A DNA stretch of 64,000 nt from assembly GCF_038449125.1 (NCBI RefSeq), contig NZ_CP151800.1:3816406-3880405 (forward strand). Direction: 5' to 3'. The stretch is from Kosakonia sp. BYX6. Its GTDB lineage: Bacteria > Pseudomonadota > Gammaproteobacteria > Enterobacterales > Enterobacteriaceae. Both the position numbers and the translations under genes were made by a program. The notes below the pieces were generated by a model, which had not been told where the DNA came from, did not search any database, and saw only the letters and a list, made by a program, of their open reading frames with translations. Positions within the stretch are counted from its first letter, which is position 1. Each line of letters starts with the position of its first letter. Shown here in pieces: positions 9,149 through 19,986 of the stretch.

Positions 9149-11665
9149 TTAGTTACTGCCGAACATGTCTTTAATCCAACCCGCTACGCCATCACTTTTC
9201 TCTTCCTGCTGCGGCGGCTGTTGCTGCGGTTGCTGTTGTGGCTGCGTCGATTGATCAAACGGATTCCCCGTTTGCGGCTGCATCTGATTTTGCTGGCACA
9301 GCGCGTCCGGATTGGTGGTCCACACCGGTACCGAACGGACACCGCCGCCACCGCAGACAAAATTACCCATATCGTCAACGCCCATATCGGTAATGTCTTC
9401 CGGCGGAGTCAGATCCAGCGGGATCGGCGACTGGTTTTGCAGATAACGCTGGTAAATCGCCATCGCGCCGCTGGCACCGTACAGTTTGGTCGGCTGGTTA
9501 TTATCGCGGCCCACCCAGGTAATGGTCACTTCGCGCCCGTCGATACCGGCAAACCAGGTATCAACGTTATTGTTGGTGGTGCCGGTTTTACCCGCCAGGT
9601 GTAAGCCCGGATATTTCGCGCCAAGCTGGCGGCCAGTACCGCGCTGGATAACCTGTTGCATCGTCCACAGCGTCATATACGCCGCCTGCGCCGGCACTGC
9701 GCGCTCGGCCTGCGGGAAGCTCTGGTACAACACCGAACCGTCTTCGGCAATCACCGAACGCAGCGCGGAAAGCGGTGCGCGGTTACCGCCGCTGGCGATG
9801 GTCTGGAACGCCTGCGCCACTTCGATCGGCGTCAGGTTCAACGCTCCGAGCAACATCGACGGCATGCCGGTCAGTTGATTTTTCGGTGCGCCGAGTTTCT
9901 GCCAGGTATCCGTTACCGCCGGTAAGCCTACCGCCATACCAAGGTTCACGGTCGGCACGTTCATTGAACGGGTCAGCGCGTCGACCAGCATTACCTGGCC
10001 GCTAAAACGGCGATCATCGTTCTGCGGAGACCACACCTGGCCGTTGGACAGGCGCAATGAAATCGGCGCATCCGCAATCCAGGTGTTGAGACGATAAATA
10101 TTCGGCTGGCTCAACGCCGTCAGATAGGTGGCCGGTTTCGCCAGCGAACCAATCGAACGGCGCGCCTGCATCGCACGGTTGTAACCAGCGAACTGCGGCG
10201 TTGAACCGCCGACCATCGCCCGAACTTCACCGGTATAGCGGTCAACCACCACCATTGCGGTTTCAAGGTCGGACAATTTACGCTGTTTGATTAGCGCTGG
10301 AATGCCTTCCACAGCGGCTTTTTCAGCGGCATCCTGCGCCACGGAATCAAAGGTGGTAAAGATCTTCACGCCGGAGAGATCTTTCACTTTATCGCCCAGT
10401 TTGGCCTGCAACTCCTGGCGCACCATCTGCATAAACGCGGGCTGCGGTGAAATCACCCCGCCGCGCGGCTGCACACCCAGCGGGCGAGCACTCAGCATGT
10501 CATACAGTTCCTGATCGATGACATTCTGCTGTTGCAGCAGACGCAGCACCAGGTTGCGACGCTCCAGCGCCAATTTCGGATTACGCCACGGGTTATAGAC
10601 CGACGCCCCTTTCACCATGCCCACCAGCAACGCTTGCTGATCAAGGCTCAACTCTTCAACCGGGCGGCCAAAGTAATAGAGGCTCGCCAGCGGGAAGCCG
10701 CGGATCTCATTGTCGCCGCTCTGACCGAGGTAGACCTCGTTCATATACAGCTCAAGAATGCGATCCTTGCTGTAGCGGGCATCGACAATCAGCGCCATAT
10801 AGGCTTCGTTAGCTTTACGCCAGTAAGAACGCTCGCTGCTGAGGAACAGGTTTTTCACCAGCTGCTGCGTCAGCGTGCTTGCGCCTTGCACCGTGCGACC
10901 GGCCGTCAGGTTAGCCAGCACCGCACGGCCAATCGAGTAGAAGCTGATGCCGTCATGCTCATAGAAATGGCGGTCTTCGGTCGCCAGCAGCGTGTCCACC
11001 AGCAGATCCGGGAAGCCATTGCGCGCCACAAACAGGCGCTGTTCGCCGTTTGGCGACGAGAGCATCGTAATCAGGCGCGGATCGAGACGGAAGAAACCGA
11101 ACTGGCGGTTGCTGTCCATGTTCTCAATGGTTTCCAGGCGATCGCCATCAAAGGTCAGACGCGCGCGTACCTGCCCTTCTTTACTGTCCGGGAAATCAAA
11201 CGGACGGCGGATCATCTCAATGCTTTGCGCCTGCACGGTAAATTCGCCGGGACGCGTCATCTTCGTCACCTGGCGATACTGTGTGGCTTCCAGCAGTTTC
11301 ACCATCTCATTTTTACTGATGGCCATATCCGGTTCGAGGTTGACCATTCGGCCATACACCGCAGCCGGCAGTTGCCAGACTTTACCGTCGATACGGGCAC
11401 GGATTTTTTGATCCAGATAGACGCCATAAATGGCGATCAATACCGCTAAGACGATGGAAATTTTTAACAACAGCCAGAACCAGCCGCGTTTACCGCGTGG
11501 CTTCTTGCCTTTGCCTCTCCCCTTTTTCGGCATGGGTTCTCCCTCGTTGTCATCTTCGTAATCGTCGTACTCCTCTTCCCGAAGTCGACGACGACTCACT
11601 TTTTCTTTCGCCGGACGCGCAGGTTTACCTTTACGTCCAATTGGCTCGCGGTCATTCCCCGCCAT
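9149..11665 (-). CDS. mrcB: Bifunctional penicillin-binding protein 1b
   Basis: Inner-membrane class A PBP that polymerises lipid II and crosslinks peptidoglycan. Seen in order: a highly charged cytoplasmic tail (1-60), one membrane segment (62-83), the UB2H region that LpoB binds, the glycosyltransferase domain with the catalytic glutamate at 230 ([10 protein letters not shown]) and [12 protein letters not shown], then the transpeptidase with SLAKPA (nucleophile near 507), SMN and KTGTT. The C-terminus is a Gln/Pro-rich tail. The length is 838, against 844 in E. coli. A methionine at residue 45, before the KGRGKGKK stretch, could give the short form known from E. coli. It ends in a strong terminator. 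Confidence 0.97.
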   Translation of the reverse strand: MAGNDREPIGRKGKPARPAKEKVSRRRLREEEYDDYEDDNEGEPMPKKGRGKGKKPRGKRGWFWLLLKISIVLAVLIAIYGVYLDQKIRARIDGKVWQLPAAVYGRMVNLEPDMAISKNEMVKLLEATQYRQVTKMTRPGEFTVQAQSIEMIRRPFDFPDSKEGQVRARLTFDGDRLETIENMDSNRQFGFFRLDPRLITMLSSPNGEQRLFVARNGFPDLLVDTLLATEDRHFYEHDGISFYSIGRAVLANLTAGRTVQGASTLTQQLVKNLFLSSERSYWRKANEAYMALIVDARYSKDRILELYMNEVYLGQSGDNEIRGFPLASLYYFGRPVEELSLDQQALLVGMVKGASVYNPWRNPKLALERRNLVLRLLQQQNVIDQELYDMLSARPLGVQPRGGVISPQPAFMQMVRQELQAKLGDKVKDLSGVKIFTTFDSVAQDAAEKAAVEGIPALIKQRKLSDLETAMVVVDRYTGEVRAMVGGSTPQFAGYNRAMQARRSIGSLAKPATYLTALSQPNIYRLNTWIADAPISLRLSNGQVWSPQNDDRRFSGQVMLVDALTRSMNVPTVNLGMAVGLPAVTDTWQKLGAPKNQLTGMPSMLLGALNLTPIEVAQAFQTIASGGNRAPLSALRSVIAEDGSVLYQSFPQAERAVPAQAAYMTLWTMQQVIQRGTGRQLGAKYPGLHLAGKTGTTNNNVDTWFAGIDGREVTITWVGRDNNQPTKLYGASGAMAIYQRYLQNQSPIPLDLTPPEDITDMGVDDMGNFVCGGGGVRSVPVWTTNPDALCQQNQMQPQTGNPFDQSTQPQQQPQQQPPQQEEKSDGVAGWIKDMFGSN

Positions 11666-11782
11666 GCTTTACTCTCCGCAACGTTCAGGCGCAAGGGCCT
11701 GATTCTCAGTTCTTCTGCGCGCGGGCAGAAGAAGAAATCTCTCAATTTATAGCATTGCTGAATGACGCTACGCGCGTCAGCG

Positions 11783-14212
11783 CTATGAATACTTTTTGGT
11801 ACGCCGCGTGGGAGCGGTGTTCGCCGGATCGTCCGGCCAGACATGTTTTGGGTAACGCCCTTTCATCTCTTTTTGCACTTCGCGGTAGGCTCCCGCCCAA
11901 AACGCGCTTAAATCACGCGTAATTTGTAATGGCCGTTGCGCAGGTGAAAGCAGCTCCAGTACCAGCGCCACGCGCCCTTGCGCAATGGTCGGCGTGGTCG
12001 CCTCGCCAAACATCTCCTGCATCCGCACCGCCAGCGCAGGTGGGTTATCTTCGTGATACCGAATAGCTATCCGGCTTCCCGTCGGCACAGTGTAATGCCC
12101 AGGCAGCTCACTATCCAGCCGTTGACGTAACGACCACGGCATCGCGTTTTGTAACGCCTGCGTAACATCAAGCGCCTTGAGATCGCGCAGCGAGCGAATG
12201 CCGCCCATTTGCGGCAGCAGCCACTGCTCAAGATTGTCCAGCAGCGACGCGTCATCGACCGCCGGCCAGTCGTTTTCCGGTAGCCATTTCGCCGCGCAGT
12301 GTAAACGTAAACGCAGCTGCTCAGCGTCCGCCGTCCAGTTCAGCACCCGCAAGCCTTTATCGCGAATACCGTTCAGCATCGCCTGGTGCAACTCCGCTTC
12401 CGAGGGTTTCGCCAGCGGCTGCGCGCTCAGCGTCAGTTGCCCAATCTGGCGGCGGCGAAAGGCTTTCAGCGTGCCTTGCGCATCGTCCCATTCAACGGTG
12501 TCCGACTGCTGTAACAACTGCGGGCAGCGGGCGACCAGCGCCTCTATATCCAGCGGCAGCGCCAGTAAAATGCGCGCATCCGGCGACTGGCTGCCTTGCA
12601 ACAATAGCGGTGCGACCAGCCATTCATGGCGGTTGAGCGCATCATCGGCATCCAGCGTCGCGCCCATACCATTTGCCAGTTGATAACGCCCCTGTTGACC
12701 ACGCCGCCGCGCGATGCGATCGGCAAATGCGCTGGCTAACAGCTCTGCCAGCGCTGCACTGTCCGGCTCACCGCCGTTGCTTTTCAGCCTTCGCGCAAGC
12801 TGGCGCGCGCGCTGTTGCCAGTTCGCCTGATCGCGTGAAAATGCCGCGCTTAAATCGCTGTTCCCGGCGCGGGGCGGCTCTTCCAGGATGGCGGCAAGCT
12901 TCGCCGCCGTCGCGATTTCATCGACACCCTGGGCCCTCACCAGCATGGCGGCAAGACGCGGATCGTTACCGAGCGCCGCCATTTTCATGCCAAACGGCGT
13001 TAACCTTTCGTCTTCCAGCGCCTGAAGCTGGCTTAGCAGCTTACGCGCGGCTGCCAGATTGGCCGCTGGAGGCATATCCAGCCAGCTCAGCTGTGCGGGA
13101 TCCTGGCATCCCCACTGCAACAGTTCCATCAACAAGCCGGATAAATCACTGTGCCGGATTTCCGGGCTACTTTGCGCCGCTGCGCGCTCCGCCTGCTCTT
13201 TGCCGAGTAAATGCAAGCAAATCCCCGGCTCAAGGCGACCAGCACGCCCGGCACGCTGGGTCATCGACGCTACGCTGACCCGCTGCGTGATCAGCCGCGT
13301 TAGCCCACTGCGGGCATCAAAACGCGCCACACGCTCCTGGGCGCTGTCCACCACCAGGCGAATCCCTTCGATGGTCAAACTGGTTTCGGCAATATTCGTT
13401 GCCAGCACCACTTTTCGCTGCCCGGCAGGTGCGGGCAAAATCGCTTTGCGCTGCTCACTGAGCGGCAATGCGCCATATAAAGGGCAAAGCAGCGTATCGC
13501 TGCCGACGCGCGACGCGAGCTGCTCCTGCACGCGCTGGATTTCGCCAACGCCTGGCAAAAACAGCAATAGCGAACCGGTTTCGCTGCGCAATAATTCGGC
13601 AGTCGCTTGCGCCACCGCTTCATCAAAACGCAGATGGGTAGGTAAAGCCTGGTAACGTTGATCAACCGGAAAGGCGCGGCCTGCGGAAACAATCGTTGGC
13701 GCGTCCGGCAACAGCGCCTGCAAACGGTCGTTATCCAGCGTCGCGGACATGATCAGCAATTTGAGGTCGTCCCGCAGCCCTTGCTGCACGTCCAGCAGCA
13801 GCGCCAGCGCGAGATCCGCCTGCAAGCTGCGCTCGTGGAATTCATCAAGGATCACCAGCCCCACGCCGCTGAGCTCAGGATCGTTCTGGATGAGACGCGT
13901 CAGAATCCCCTCGGTGACCACTTCAAGGCGTGTGTTCGGCCCAACACACGTTTCCGCACGCATGCGGTAACCGACCGTTTCGCCAGGCTGTTCATTGAGG
14001 ATTTCCGCCAGCCGCTGCGCGACATTACGCGCCGCCAGACGCCGGGGTTCGAGCAATAAAATTCGCCCGCGGATATCGCCTTGTTGCAGCAGTTGCAGCG
14101 GTAACCATGTGGATTTCCCCGCACCGGTCGGGGCGCTTAACAGCACCTGCGACGCGCTTTGCAGCGCAGCAAGAATATCGGGTAGAACAGCGGCAACCGG
14201 CAGTGAGGACAC
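11783..14212 (-). CDS. hrpB: ATP-dependent RNA helicase-like protein HrpB
   Basis: DEAH-box helicase of unknown cellular role; E. coli HrpB has RNA-stimulated ATPase-type motifs and a link to PBP1b has been reported. Visible motifs: Walker A GAGKST, DEFH (in place of DEAH), SATLDN, TNIAETSLTIEG and QRAGRAGR, followed by the HrpB-specific C-terminal domain ending APTRRTKKYS. I chose the GTG at 14212, preceded by tGGAGctttc. It gives 809 residues, the E. coli length, with the SSLPVAAVLP N-terminus. The frame is open 17 codons upstream from an ATG with no good ribosome site. Divergent from thpR. Confidence 0.94.
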   Translation of the reverse strand: MSSLPVAAVLPDILAALQSASQVLLSAPTGAGKSTWLPLQLLQQGDIRGRILLLEPRRLAARNVAQRLAEILNEQPGETVGYRMRAETCVGPNTRLEVVTEGILTRLIQNDPELSGVGLVILDEFHERSLQADLALALLLDVQQGLRDDLKLLIMSATLDNDRLQALLPDAPTIVSAGRAFPVDQRYQALPTHLRFDEAVAQATAELLRSETGSLLLFLPGVGEIQRVQEQLASRVGSDTLLCPLYGALPLSEQRKAILPAPAGQRKVVLATNIAETSLTIEGIRLVVDSAQERVARFDARSGLTRLITQRVSVASMTQRAGRAGRLEPGICLHLLGKEQAERAAAQSSPEIRHSDLSGLLMELLQWGCQDPAQLSWLDMPPAANLAAARKLLSQLQALEDERLTPFGMKMAALGNDPRLAAMLVRAQGVDEIATAAKLAAILEEPPRAGNSDLSAAFSRDQANWQQRARQLARRLKSNGGEPDSAALAELLASAFADRIARRRGQQGRYQLANGMGATLDADDALNRHEWLVAPLLLQGSQSPDARILLALPLDIEALVARCPQLLQQSDTVEWDDAQGTLKAFRRRQIGQLTLSAQPLAKPSEAELHQAMLNGIRDKGLRVLNWTADAEQLRLRLHCAAKWLPENDWPAVDDASLLDNLEQWLLPQMGGIRSLRDLKALDVTQALQNAMPWSLRQRLDSELPGHYTVPTGSRIAIRYHEDNPPALAVRMQEMFGEATTPTIAQGRVALVLELLSPAQRPLQITRDLSAFWAGAYREVQKEMKGRYPKHVWPDDPANTAPTRRTKKYS

Positions 14213-14285
14213 GAAAGCTCCAGGGGGGTTAACAGAAGGCGGCCAGCAGTATAACATCGCCACAAATCATTACCGAGGCCACTTC

Positions 14286-14816
14286 ATGCCCGAATCCAAA
14301 AGGCTGTTTTTTGCCCTCGAACTGCCCGCCGATATCCAAACGCAGGTGGTTCAGTGGCGCGCACAGCACTTTTCACCAGAAGCCGGACGCCCAATTGCCA
14401 CGGCGAATTTGCATCTGACGCTGGCGTTTCTTGGCGATATCAGTGCGGAAAAACAGCGGGCGCTGGAATCCCTTGCCGGGCGAATCCGCCAGGCAGGTTT
14501 CACGCTCAATCTGGATGACGCCGGGCACTGGCTGCGCTCAAGGGTGGTATGGCTGGGTTCTCGCCAGCCGCCGCGCGGGCTATTGCAACTGGCTGATATG
14601 CTGCGCGCGCAAGCTTCACGCAGCGGCTGTTACCAAAGCCCGCAGCCGTTTCACCCGCATATTACGTTGCTGCGCGATGCCAGCCACGCGGTCACCATCC
14701 CGCCGCCGGGGTTTCGCTGGTCTTTTCAGGTCAGCGAATTTGTTTTGTATGAATCGCAATTTATCCAGGGCCGTACTCGCTATACGCCGCTGAATCGCTG
14801 GACGCTAAAAATATAA
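14286..14816 (+). CDS. thpR: RNA 2',3'-cyclic phosphodiesterase (2'-5' RNA ligase family)
   Basis: Small cytosolic enzyme of the 2H phosphoesterase superfamily. It ligates tRNA half molecules through 2'-5' bonds in vitro and opens 2',3'-cyclic phosphates. Two HxTx motifs are seen, HLTLAF and HITLLR, spaced as in the family. The 176 residues equal E. coli ThpR (LigT). The frame is open far upstream, antisense to hrpB, but MPESKRLFFALELP is the conserved start. It is followed after nine bases by sfsA, suggesting co-transcription. Confidence 0.95.
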   Translation: MPESKRLFFALELPADIQTQVVQWRAQHFSPEAGRPIATANLHLTLAFLGDISAEKQRALESLAGRIRQAGFTLNLDDAGHWLRSRVVWLGSRQPPRGLLQLADMLRAQASRSGCYQSPQPFHPHITLLRDASHAVTIPPPGFRWSFQVSEFVLYESQFIQGRTRYTPLNRWTLKI

Positions 14817-14825
14817 GGATTTCAT

Positions 14826-15551
14826 ATGGAGTTCGTCCCGCCGCTTAAATCCGCCACGCTTATTTTGCGCTATAAGCGTTTTCTGGCGGATGTGGTAACA
14901 CCAGAAGGTGAAACCCTGACATTACACTGCCCGAATACCGGCGCAATGACCGGTTGCGCTACGCCTGGCGACACGGTTTGGTATTCCGTTTCGAATAATC
15001 CTAAGCGCAAATATGCTCACACTTGGGAATTAACTCAAACGCAAAAAGGCGCATTTATTTGCGTTAATACGCAACGGGCAAATATGTTGACGAAGGAAGC
15101 GATACTCGCTGACCGCCTGCCGGAGCTGACTGGCTATAGCTCGCTGAAAAGCGAAGTAAAATATGGTGCGGAGCGTAGCAGAATTGATTTTCTGTTGCAG
15201 GCGGACGGCAGGCGCAACTGCTATATTGAAGTGAAATCGGTCACGCTCGCCGAGCAGCAGTCAGGTTATTTCCCGGATGCAGTAACGCTTAGAGGCCAGA
15301 AGCATTTACGGGAATTAATGAGCGTAGCGGCCAATGGCGATCGCGCGGTTATTCTGTTTGCCGTTTTGCATTCCGCCGTTGAACATTTTTCTCCCGCACG
15401 CCATATTGACGAGGAATACGCACGATTATTATGTGAAGCACAACGCCGGGGGGTAGAAGTTATTGCTTATAAAGCGGAACTTTCTGCTCGTAATATCACT
15501 CTTAGCTTGCCGCTACCTTTTACGCTCGAAAGGCAAGCGATTGACGAATAA
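14826..15551 (+). CDS. sfsA: Sugar fermentation stimulation protein SfsA
   Basis: Named for stimulating maltose metabolism when overexpressed in E. coli; it has also been described as a DNA-binding protein and its real role is unsettled. The sequence has the SfsA N-terminal OB-like part ([23 protein letters not shown]) and a nuclease-like core (RIDFLL...[10 protein letters not shown], a PD-(D/E)xK-like pattern). The length is 241, against 234 in E. coli; the few extra residues are at the C-terminus. It follows thpR by nine bases and precedes dksA, as in E. coli. Confidence 0.94.
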   Translation: MEFVPPLKSATLILRYKRFLADVVTPEGETLTLHCPNTGAMTGCATPGDTVWYSVSNNPKRKYAHTWELTQTQKGAFICVNTQRANMLTKEAILADRLPELTGYSSLKSEVKYGAERSRIDFLLQADGRRNCYIEVKSVTLAEQQSGYFPDAVTLRGQKHLRELMSVAANGDRAVILFAVLHSAVEHFSPARHIDEEYARLLCEAQRRGVEVIAYKAELSARNITLSLPLPFTLERQAIDE

Positions 15552-15703
15552 GTGTTTTGGTCGCGTGCGCAAATACGCTTTTCTTCACAGGGTTGTCAAG
15601 TGTTACGTTTAGATATTTGCCATCCGTAAAAGCATCTGCTATTTATAGCGGCCTGATTTTTCCCCCACACGGGGATCGATAGTGCGTGTTAAGGAGAAGC
15701 AAC

Positions 15704-16159
15704 ATGCAAGAAGGGCAAAACCGTAAAACATCGTCCCTGAGTATTCTCGCCATCGCTGGGGTGGAGCCGTATCAAGAGAAACCGGGCGAAGAGTATATGA
15801 ACGAAGCCCAGCTGTCGCACTTCAAGCGAATTCTTGAAGCATGGCGTAATCAACTTAGGGATGAAGTCGATCGCACCGTCACGCATATGCAGGACGAAGC
15901 AGCTAACTTCCCGGATCCGGTTGACCGTGCCGCTCAGGAAGAAGAGTTCAGTCTGGAACTGCGAAATCGTGATCGCGAGCGCAAGCTGATTAAAAAGATC
16001 GAAAAAACGCTGAAAAAAGTAGAAGACGAAGATTTCGGTTTCTGCGAGTCCTGCGGCGTTGAAATCGGTATCCGTCGTCTGGAAGCGCGTCCGACTGCCG
16101 ATTTGTGCATCGACTGCAAAACCCTGGCGGAAATCCGCGAAAAACAGATGGCGGGTTAA
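15704..16159 (+). CDS. dksA: RNA polymerase-binding transcription factor DksA
   Basis: Binds the RNA polymerase secondary channel and, with ppGpp, adjusts rRNA, tRNA and amino-acid gene transcription. Seen: the coiled-coil tip with DPVDRA carrying both essential aspartates (near 71 and 74), long charged helices, and a four-cysteine zinc finger (CESCG...CIDCK). The 151 residues equal E. coli. The start at [10 protein letters not shown] follows AAGGAGaagcaac; the in-frame ATG six codons upstream would overlap that ribosome site. It ends in a hairpin terminator before gluQ. Confidence 0.98.
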   Translation: MQEGQNRKTSSLSILAIAGVEPYQEKPGEEYMNEAQLSHFKRILEAWRNQLRDEVDRTVTHMQDEAANFPDPVDRAAQEEEFSLELRNRDRERKLIKKIEKTLKKVEDEDFGFCESCGVEIGIRRLEARPTADLCIDCKTLAEIREKQMAG

Positions 16160-16209
16160 TCCCCCGACATCTCTGATGGCGCATCGCTAAGGCGTGGTGC
16201 GTCTTATAC

Positions 16210-16240
16210 GGCGGGAGTGATTCCCGCCCTATATTTTTTT
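16210..16240 (+). terminator. Terminator between dksA and gluQ
   Basis: GGCGGGA and TCCCGCC form a seven-pair stem around GTGAT, followed by ctata and a run of seven T. It lies between dksA and gluQ, only 11 bases before the gluQ ATG. Reading through it would control how much dksA transcript reaches gluQ. Confidence 0.85.
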
Positions 16241-16250
16241 GCCCGTCGAC

Positions 16251-17147
16251 ATGCCTGAATCACACTATATCGGGCGCTTTGCGCCATCCCCATCCGGTGA
16301 ACTGCATTTTGGTTCATTAATTGCCGCTCTCGGCAGCTACCTGCAAGCGCGCGCGCAACAAGGCGTGTGGCTCGTACGCATCGAAGATATTGATCCCCCT
16401 CGCGAAGTTCCCGGCGCGGCCAACACTATTTTACGTCAGCTCGAACACTATGGTTTACAGTGGGACGGTGATGTGCTGTGGCAATCCCAACGGCATAACG
16501 CCTACCGCGAGGTGCTGGAAACGCTGCAACGTGAAGGGTTAAGTTATTTTTGCACCTGCACACGGGCGCGCATTCAAAGCGTCGGCGGCATTTATGACGG
16601 CCATTGCCGCCTGCTGTATAACGGCCCGCAAAACGCTGCGGTACGTCTGCTGCAACGCCAGCCGGTACTGGAATTTCAAGATCGCTTGCTTGGCCGTATC
16701 GTCGCCGATGAAAAACTGGCGCGCGAAGATTTCATTATTCACCGCCGTGATGGGCTGTTTGCTTACAACCTGGCCGTTGTGGTCGATGACAATTATCAGG
16801 GCGTGACGGAAATTGTGCGCGGCGCGGATTTGATTGAGCCAACAGTGCGGCAAATTTCGCTCTATCAACAGCTTGGTTGGACGGTTCCGGGGTATATTCA
16901 TTTACCGCTGGCGCTTAACGAACAGGGCAATAAGCTCTCCAAACAGAATCACGCGCCTGCCTTACCGGCTGGCGATCCGCGGCCCATATTAATCAGGGCT
17001 TTACAATTTTTGAACCAGGATGTAACAAAAGAGTGGCAGGATCTGCGCATCGATGCATTGCTGGAAAAGGCAGCGGCGAACTGGACGCTTTCTCGTGTAC
17101 CTGTAACGCGGGATGCGAATACGGCATTCTCAAATGCCTCGCGCTGA
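16251..17147 (+). CDS. gluQ: Glutamyl-queuosine tRNA(Asp) synthetase
   Basis: Class I synthetase paralogue without an anticodon domain. It activates glutamate and attaches it to the queuosine base at position 34 of tRNA-Asp. Seen: the HIGH-like [12 protein letters not shown], a zinc site CTCTRA...YDGHCR (three cysteines and a tyrosine) and KLSKQN. The length is 298 residues. I chose the ATG at [10 protein letters not shown]; a TTG four codons earlier sits inside the T-run of the dksA terminator and has no ribosome site. A Shine-Dalgarno is hardly visible for either start, and translation is probably weak. Confidence 0.94.
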   Translation: MPESHYIGRFAPSPSGELHFGSLIAALGSYLQARAQQGVWLVRIEDIDPPREVPGAANTILRQLEHYGLQWDGDVLWQSQRHNAYREVLETLQREGLSYFCTCTRARIQSVGGIYDGHCRLLYNGPQNAAVRLLQRQPVLEFQDRLLGRIVADEKLAREDFIIHRRDGLFAYNLAVVVDDNYQGVTEIVRGADLIEPTVRQISLYQQLGWTVPGYIHLPLALNEQGNKLSKQNHAPALPAGDPRPILIRALQFLNQDVTKEWQDLRIDALLEKAAANWTLSRVPVTRDANTAFSNASR

Positions 17148-17201
17148 GCTATGATTAGCCGCTATTTTTTGTCCTGACGTCTGACACTACCGAGGTGTAC
17201 T

Positions 17202-18599
17202 ATTTTTACCCGAGTCGCTAATTTTTGCCGTAAGGTGCTGAGCCGCGAAGAAAGCATGGTTGTTGAGGCGATGGCCCAATCGCAAATGACGGTTATTCCG
17301 CGTGAGCAGCACGCTATTTCCCGCAAAGATATCAGTGAAAATGCGCTCAAGGTGCTCTATCGTCTGAACAAAGCGGGCTATGACGCTTACCTGGTAGGCG
17401 GCGGTGTGCGCGACTTATTGCTGGGCAAAAAACCAAAAGATTTTGACGTGACGACCAGTGCGACGCCGGATCAGGTGCGTAAACTGTTCCGCAACTGCCG
17501 TCTGGTTGGCCGTCGTTTCCGCCTGGCGCATGTCATGTTCGGGCCGGAAATCATCGAAGTCGCCACTTTCCGTGGTCACCATGATGATCAACAAACCGAT
17601 CGCACCATCTCCCAACGCGGGCAGAACGGCATGCTGCTGCGCGATAACATTTTCGGCTCGATTGAAGAAGATGCTCAACGTCGCGACTTCACCATCAACA
17701 GCCTTTATTACAGCGTCGCTGATTTTACCGTGCGCGATTACGTCGGCGGTATGCGCGACCTCGAAGAGGGCGTTATCCGTCTGATTGGCGACCCGGAAAC
17801 CCGCTACCGCGAAGATCCAGTGCGCATGCTGCGCGCGGTGCGTTTCGCCGCCAAGCTCGGTATGCAAATCAGTGAAAAAACCGCCGAACCGATTCCTCGC
17901 CTTGCAACCTTAATTAACGATGTGCCGCCGGCGCGTCTGTTTGAAGAGTCCCTTAAGCTGCTGCAAGCGGGTCACGGATACGACACTTGCCAGTTGCTGC
18001 GCCAGTATGGCCTGTTCCAGCCCCTGTTCCCGACCATCACCCGCTATTTCACCGAAAAAGGTGATAGCCCGATGGAGCGCATTATCGATCAGGTGCTGAA
18101 GAACACCGATAACCGCATTCGTAATGATATGCGCGTTAACCCAGCGTTCCTGTTTGCCGCGATGTTCTGGTATCCGCTGCTGGAGAACGCGCAGCGTATT
18201 ACGCAAGAAGGCGGGCTGGCCTATTACGATGCTTTCGCGCTGGCGATGAATGACGTGCTCGACGAAGCCTGCCGTTCGCTGGCGATCCCGAAACGCATTA
18301 CCACGCTGATTCGCGATATCTGGCAGTTGCAACTGCGGATGTCCCGCCGCCAGGGTAAACGTGCGTGGAAGCTGATGGAGCACCCGAAATTCCGCGCCGC
18401 CTATGATTTGCTGGCGCTGCGGGCCGAAGCGGAAAACAACAGCGAACTGCAACGCCTGGCGAAATGGTGGGGTGAGTTCCAGGTTTCCGCGCCGCCAACG
18501 CAAAAACATATGCTGGACGATTTAGGCGAAGAACCGGCTGAACGCCGTCGCCACCGCCGCCCGCGTAAACGCACCCCGCGCCGCGAGGGCAGTGCGTGA
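17202..18599 (+). CDS. pcnB: Poly(A) polymerase I, AUU start codon
   Basis: Adds poly(A) tails to RNA 3' ends, promoting decay; also controls ColE1 copy number through RNA I. It has a class II nucleotidyltransferase core with [12 protein letters not shown] and the DFDVTT aspartates, then [19 protein letters not shown], and a basic tail [16 protein letters not shown]. Homology to E. coli ([18 protein letters not shown]) continues upstream of every ATG/GTG/TTG to an ATT at 17202, preceded by GAGGTG five bases away. This gives 465 residues, the E. coli length. E. coli pcnB is a documented AUU-initiated gene, which keeps this toxic enzyme low. The stop overlaps folK. Confidence 0.93.
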   Translation: MFTRVANFCRKVLSREESMVVEAMAQSQMTVIPREQHAISRKDISENALKVLYRLNKAGYDAYLVGGGVRDLLLGKKPKDFDVTTSATPDQVRKLFRNCRLVGRRFRLAHVMFGPEIIEVATFRGHHDDQQTDRTISQRGQNGMLLRDNIFGSIEEDAQRRDFTINSLYYSVADFTVRDYVGGMRDLEEGVIRLIGDPETRYREDPVRMLRAVRFAAKLGMQISEKTAEPIPRLATLINDVPPARLFEESLKLLQAGHGYDTCQLLRQYGLFQPLFPTITRYFTEKGDSPMERIIDQVLKNTDNRIRNDMRVNPAFLFAAMFWYPLLENAQRITQEGGLAYYDAFALAMNDVLDEACRSLAIPKRITTLIRDIWQLQLRMSRRQGKRAWKLMEHPKFRAAYDLLALRAEAENNSELQRLAKWWGEFQVSAPPTQKHMLDDLGEEPAERRRHRRPRKRTPRREGSA

Positions 18600-19075
18600 C
18601 CCTCGCGTATATCGCGCTGGGCAGCAATCTGGCCTCACCGCTCGATCAGGTTAACGCCGCGATTGCTGCCATTGGCGAGATCCCCAACAGCCGTATCGTG
18701 GCGGTGTCCTCGCTGTACCGCACTCCCCCGCTCGGGCCACCGGATCAACCGGATTATCTCAATGCCGCCGTGGCGCTGAAAACCGACCTTGCGCCAGAAG
18801 CCCTGCTCGACCATACCCAACGCATTGAATTGCAACAGGGCCGCGTTCGCAAAGCCGAACGCTGGGGACCGCGCTCGCTCGACCTCGACATCATGCTGTT
18901 TGGCGATATCACGCTGAACACCGAGTGCCTCACCGTTCCCCATTACGACATGAAAAACCGCGGGTTTATGCTGTGGCCGCTGTTTGAAATCGCCCCTGAT
19001 CTGCACTTCCCGGATGGCGAATCCTTGCAGGCCATTCTTGCGCGCCTGAACGCGCCAAAACCCGATGCCTGGTAA
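18596..19075 (+). CDS. folK: 6-hydroxymethyl-7,8-dihydropterin pyrophosphokinase
   Basis: Transfers pyrophosphate from ATP to 6-hydroxymethyl-dihydropterin in folate synthesis. The HPPK signature [16 protein letters not shown] is intact, including the two magnesium aspartates, and AYIALGSN opens the protein. The length of 159 equals E. coli. The start is a GTG whose last two bases belong to the pcnB stop (GTGA), so it is translationally coupled to pcnB. Downstream comes panB after 108 bases; the E. coli yad fimbrial genes that normally intervene are missing. Confidence 0.96.
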   Translation: MTLAYIALGSNLASPLDQVNAAIAAIGEIPNSRIVAVSSLYRTPPLGPPDQPDYLNAAVALKTDLAPEALLDHTQRIELQQGRVRKAERWGPRSLDLDIMLFGDITLNTECLTVPHYDMKNRGFMLWPLFEIAPDLHFPDGESLQAILARLNAPKPDAW

Positions 19076-19183
19076 TTCCGTCCTTTCTTTGTGACCCGCG
19101 CCAATGGGTTGCCTAAAATCATTGCCCGTCTGAATGTTGCTGATAGAATGCGCCAGAATCGCTTTCGACTATCAGGAAACGCT

Positions 19184-19975
19184 ATGAAACCCACTACCCT
19201 TTCGTGGCTGCTCAAATGCAAGCAAGAGAAAAAACGCTTCGCCACTATCACCGCATACGACTACAGCTTCGCAAAACTGTTTGCCGAAGAAGGGATTAAC
19301 GTCATGCTGGTTGGTGATTCGTTAGGAATGACGGTTCAAGGTCATGACTCTACCCTGCCGGTGACGGTGGCGGATATCGCTTATCACACGCAGGCCGTGC
19401 GCCGTGGCGCGCCCGCTTGCCTGCTGCTCGCCGATCTCCCCTTCATGGCTTATGCCACACCGGAACAGGCGTTTGAACACTCCGCCACGGTGATGCGTGC
19501 CGGGGCCAATATGGTGAAAATCGAAGGCGGTCGCTGGCTGGCGCCGACGGTGAAAATGCTCACCGAACGCGCCGTTCCGGTGTGCGGTCATCTCGGATTA
19601 ACGCCGCAGTCGGTGAATATTTTCGGCGGCTATAAAGTCCAGGGGCGCGGTGAAGCGGCTCAAGGGCTTTATGACGATGCGTTGGCGCTGGAAGCGGCAG
19701 GCGCGCAGTTGCTGGTGCTGGAGTGCGTACCGGTTGAGTTGGCAGAGCGCATTACCGCAGCATTAACCATTCCGGTAATCGGGATTGGCGCAGGCAATGT
19801 GACCGACGGGCAGATCCTGGTGATGCACGACGCGTTTGGCATTACCGGCGGGCATATCCCTAAATTTGCCAAGAATTTCCTCAGTGAAGCAGGCGACATG
19901 CGCGCCGCCGTCAGGCAGTATGTGGCGGAAGTCGAGTCCGGGGTTTATCCGGGCGAAGAGCACAGTTTCCATTAA
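19184..19975 (+). CDS. panB: 3-methyl-2-oxobutanoate hydroxymethyltransferase
   Basis: Transfers a hydroxymethyl group from methylene-THF to alpha-ketoisovalerate, making ketopantoate, the first step of pantothenate synthesis. Characteristic blocks: [31 protein letters not shown] (magnesium and substrate site) and GIGAG. The 263 residues match the family, and the ATG follows AGGAAACgct. The frame is open 31 codons upstream, but no family member begins there. It precedes panC by 11 bases and is likely co-transcribed. Confidence 0.97.
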   Translation: MKPTTLSWLLKCKQEKKRFATITAYDYSFAKLFAEEGINVMLVGDSLGMTVQGHDSTLPVTVADIAYHTQAVRRGAPACLLLADLPFMAYATPEQAFEHSATVMRAGANMVKIEGGRWLAPTVKMLTERAVPVCGHLGLTPQSVNIFGGYKVQGRGEAAQGLYDDALALEAAGAQLLVLECVPVELAERITAALTIPVIGIGAGNVTDGQILVMHDAFGITGGHIPKFAKNFLSEAGDMRAAVRQYVAEVESGVYPGEEHSFH

Positions 19976-19986
19976 GGAGCCAAGGT

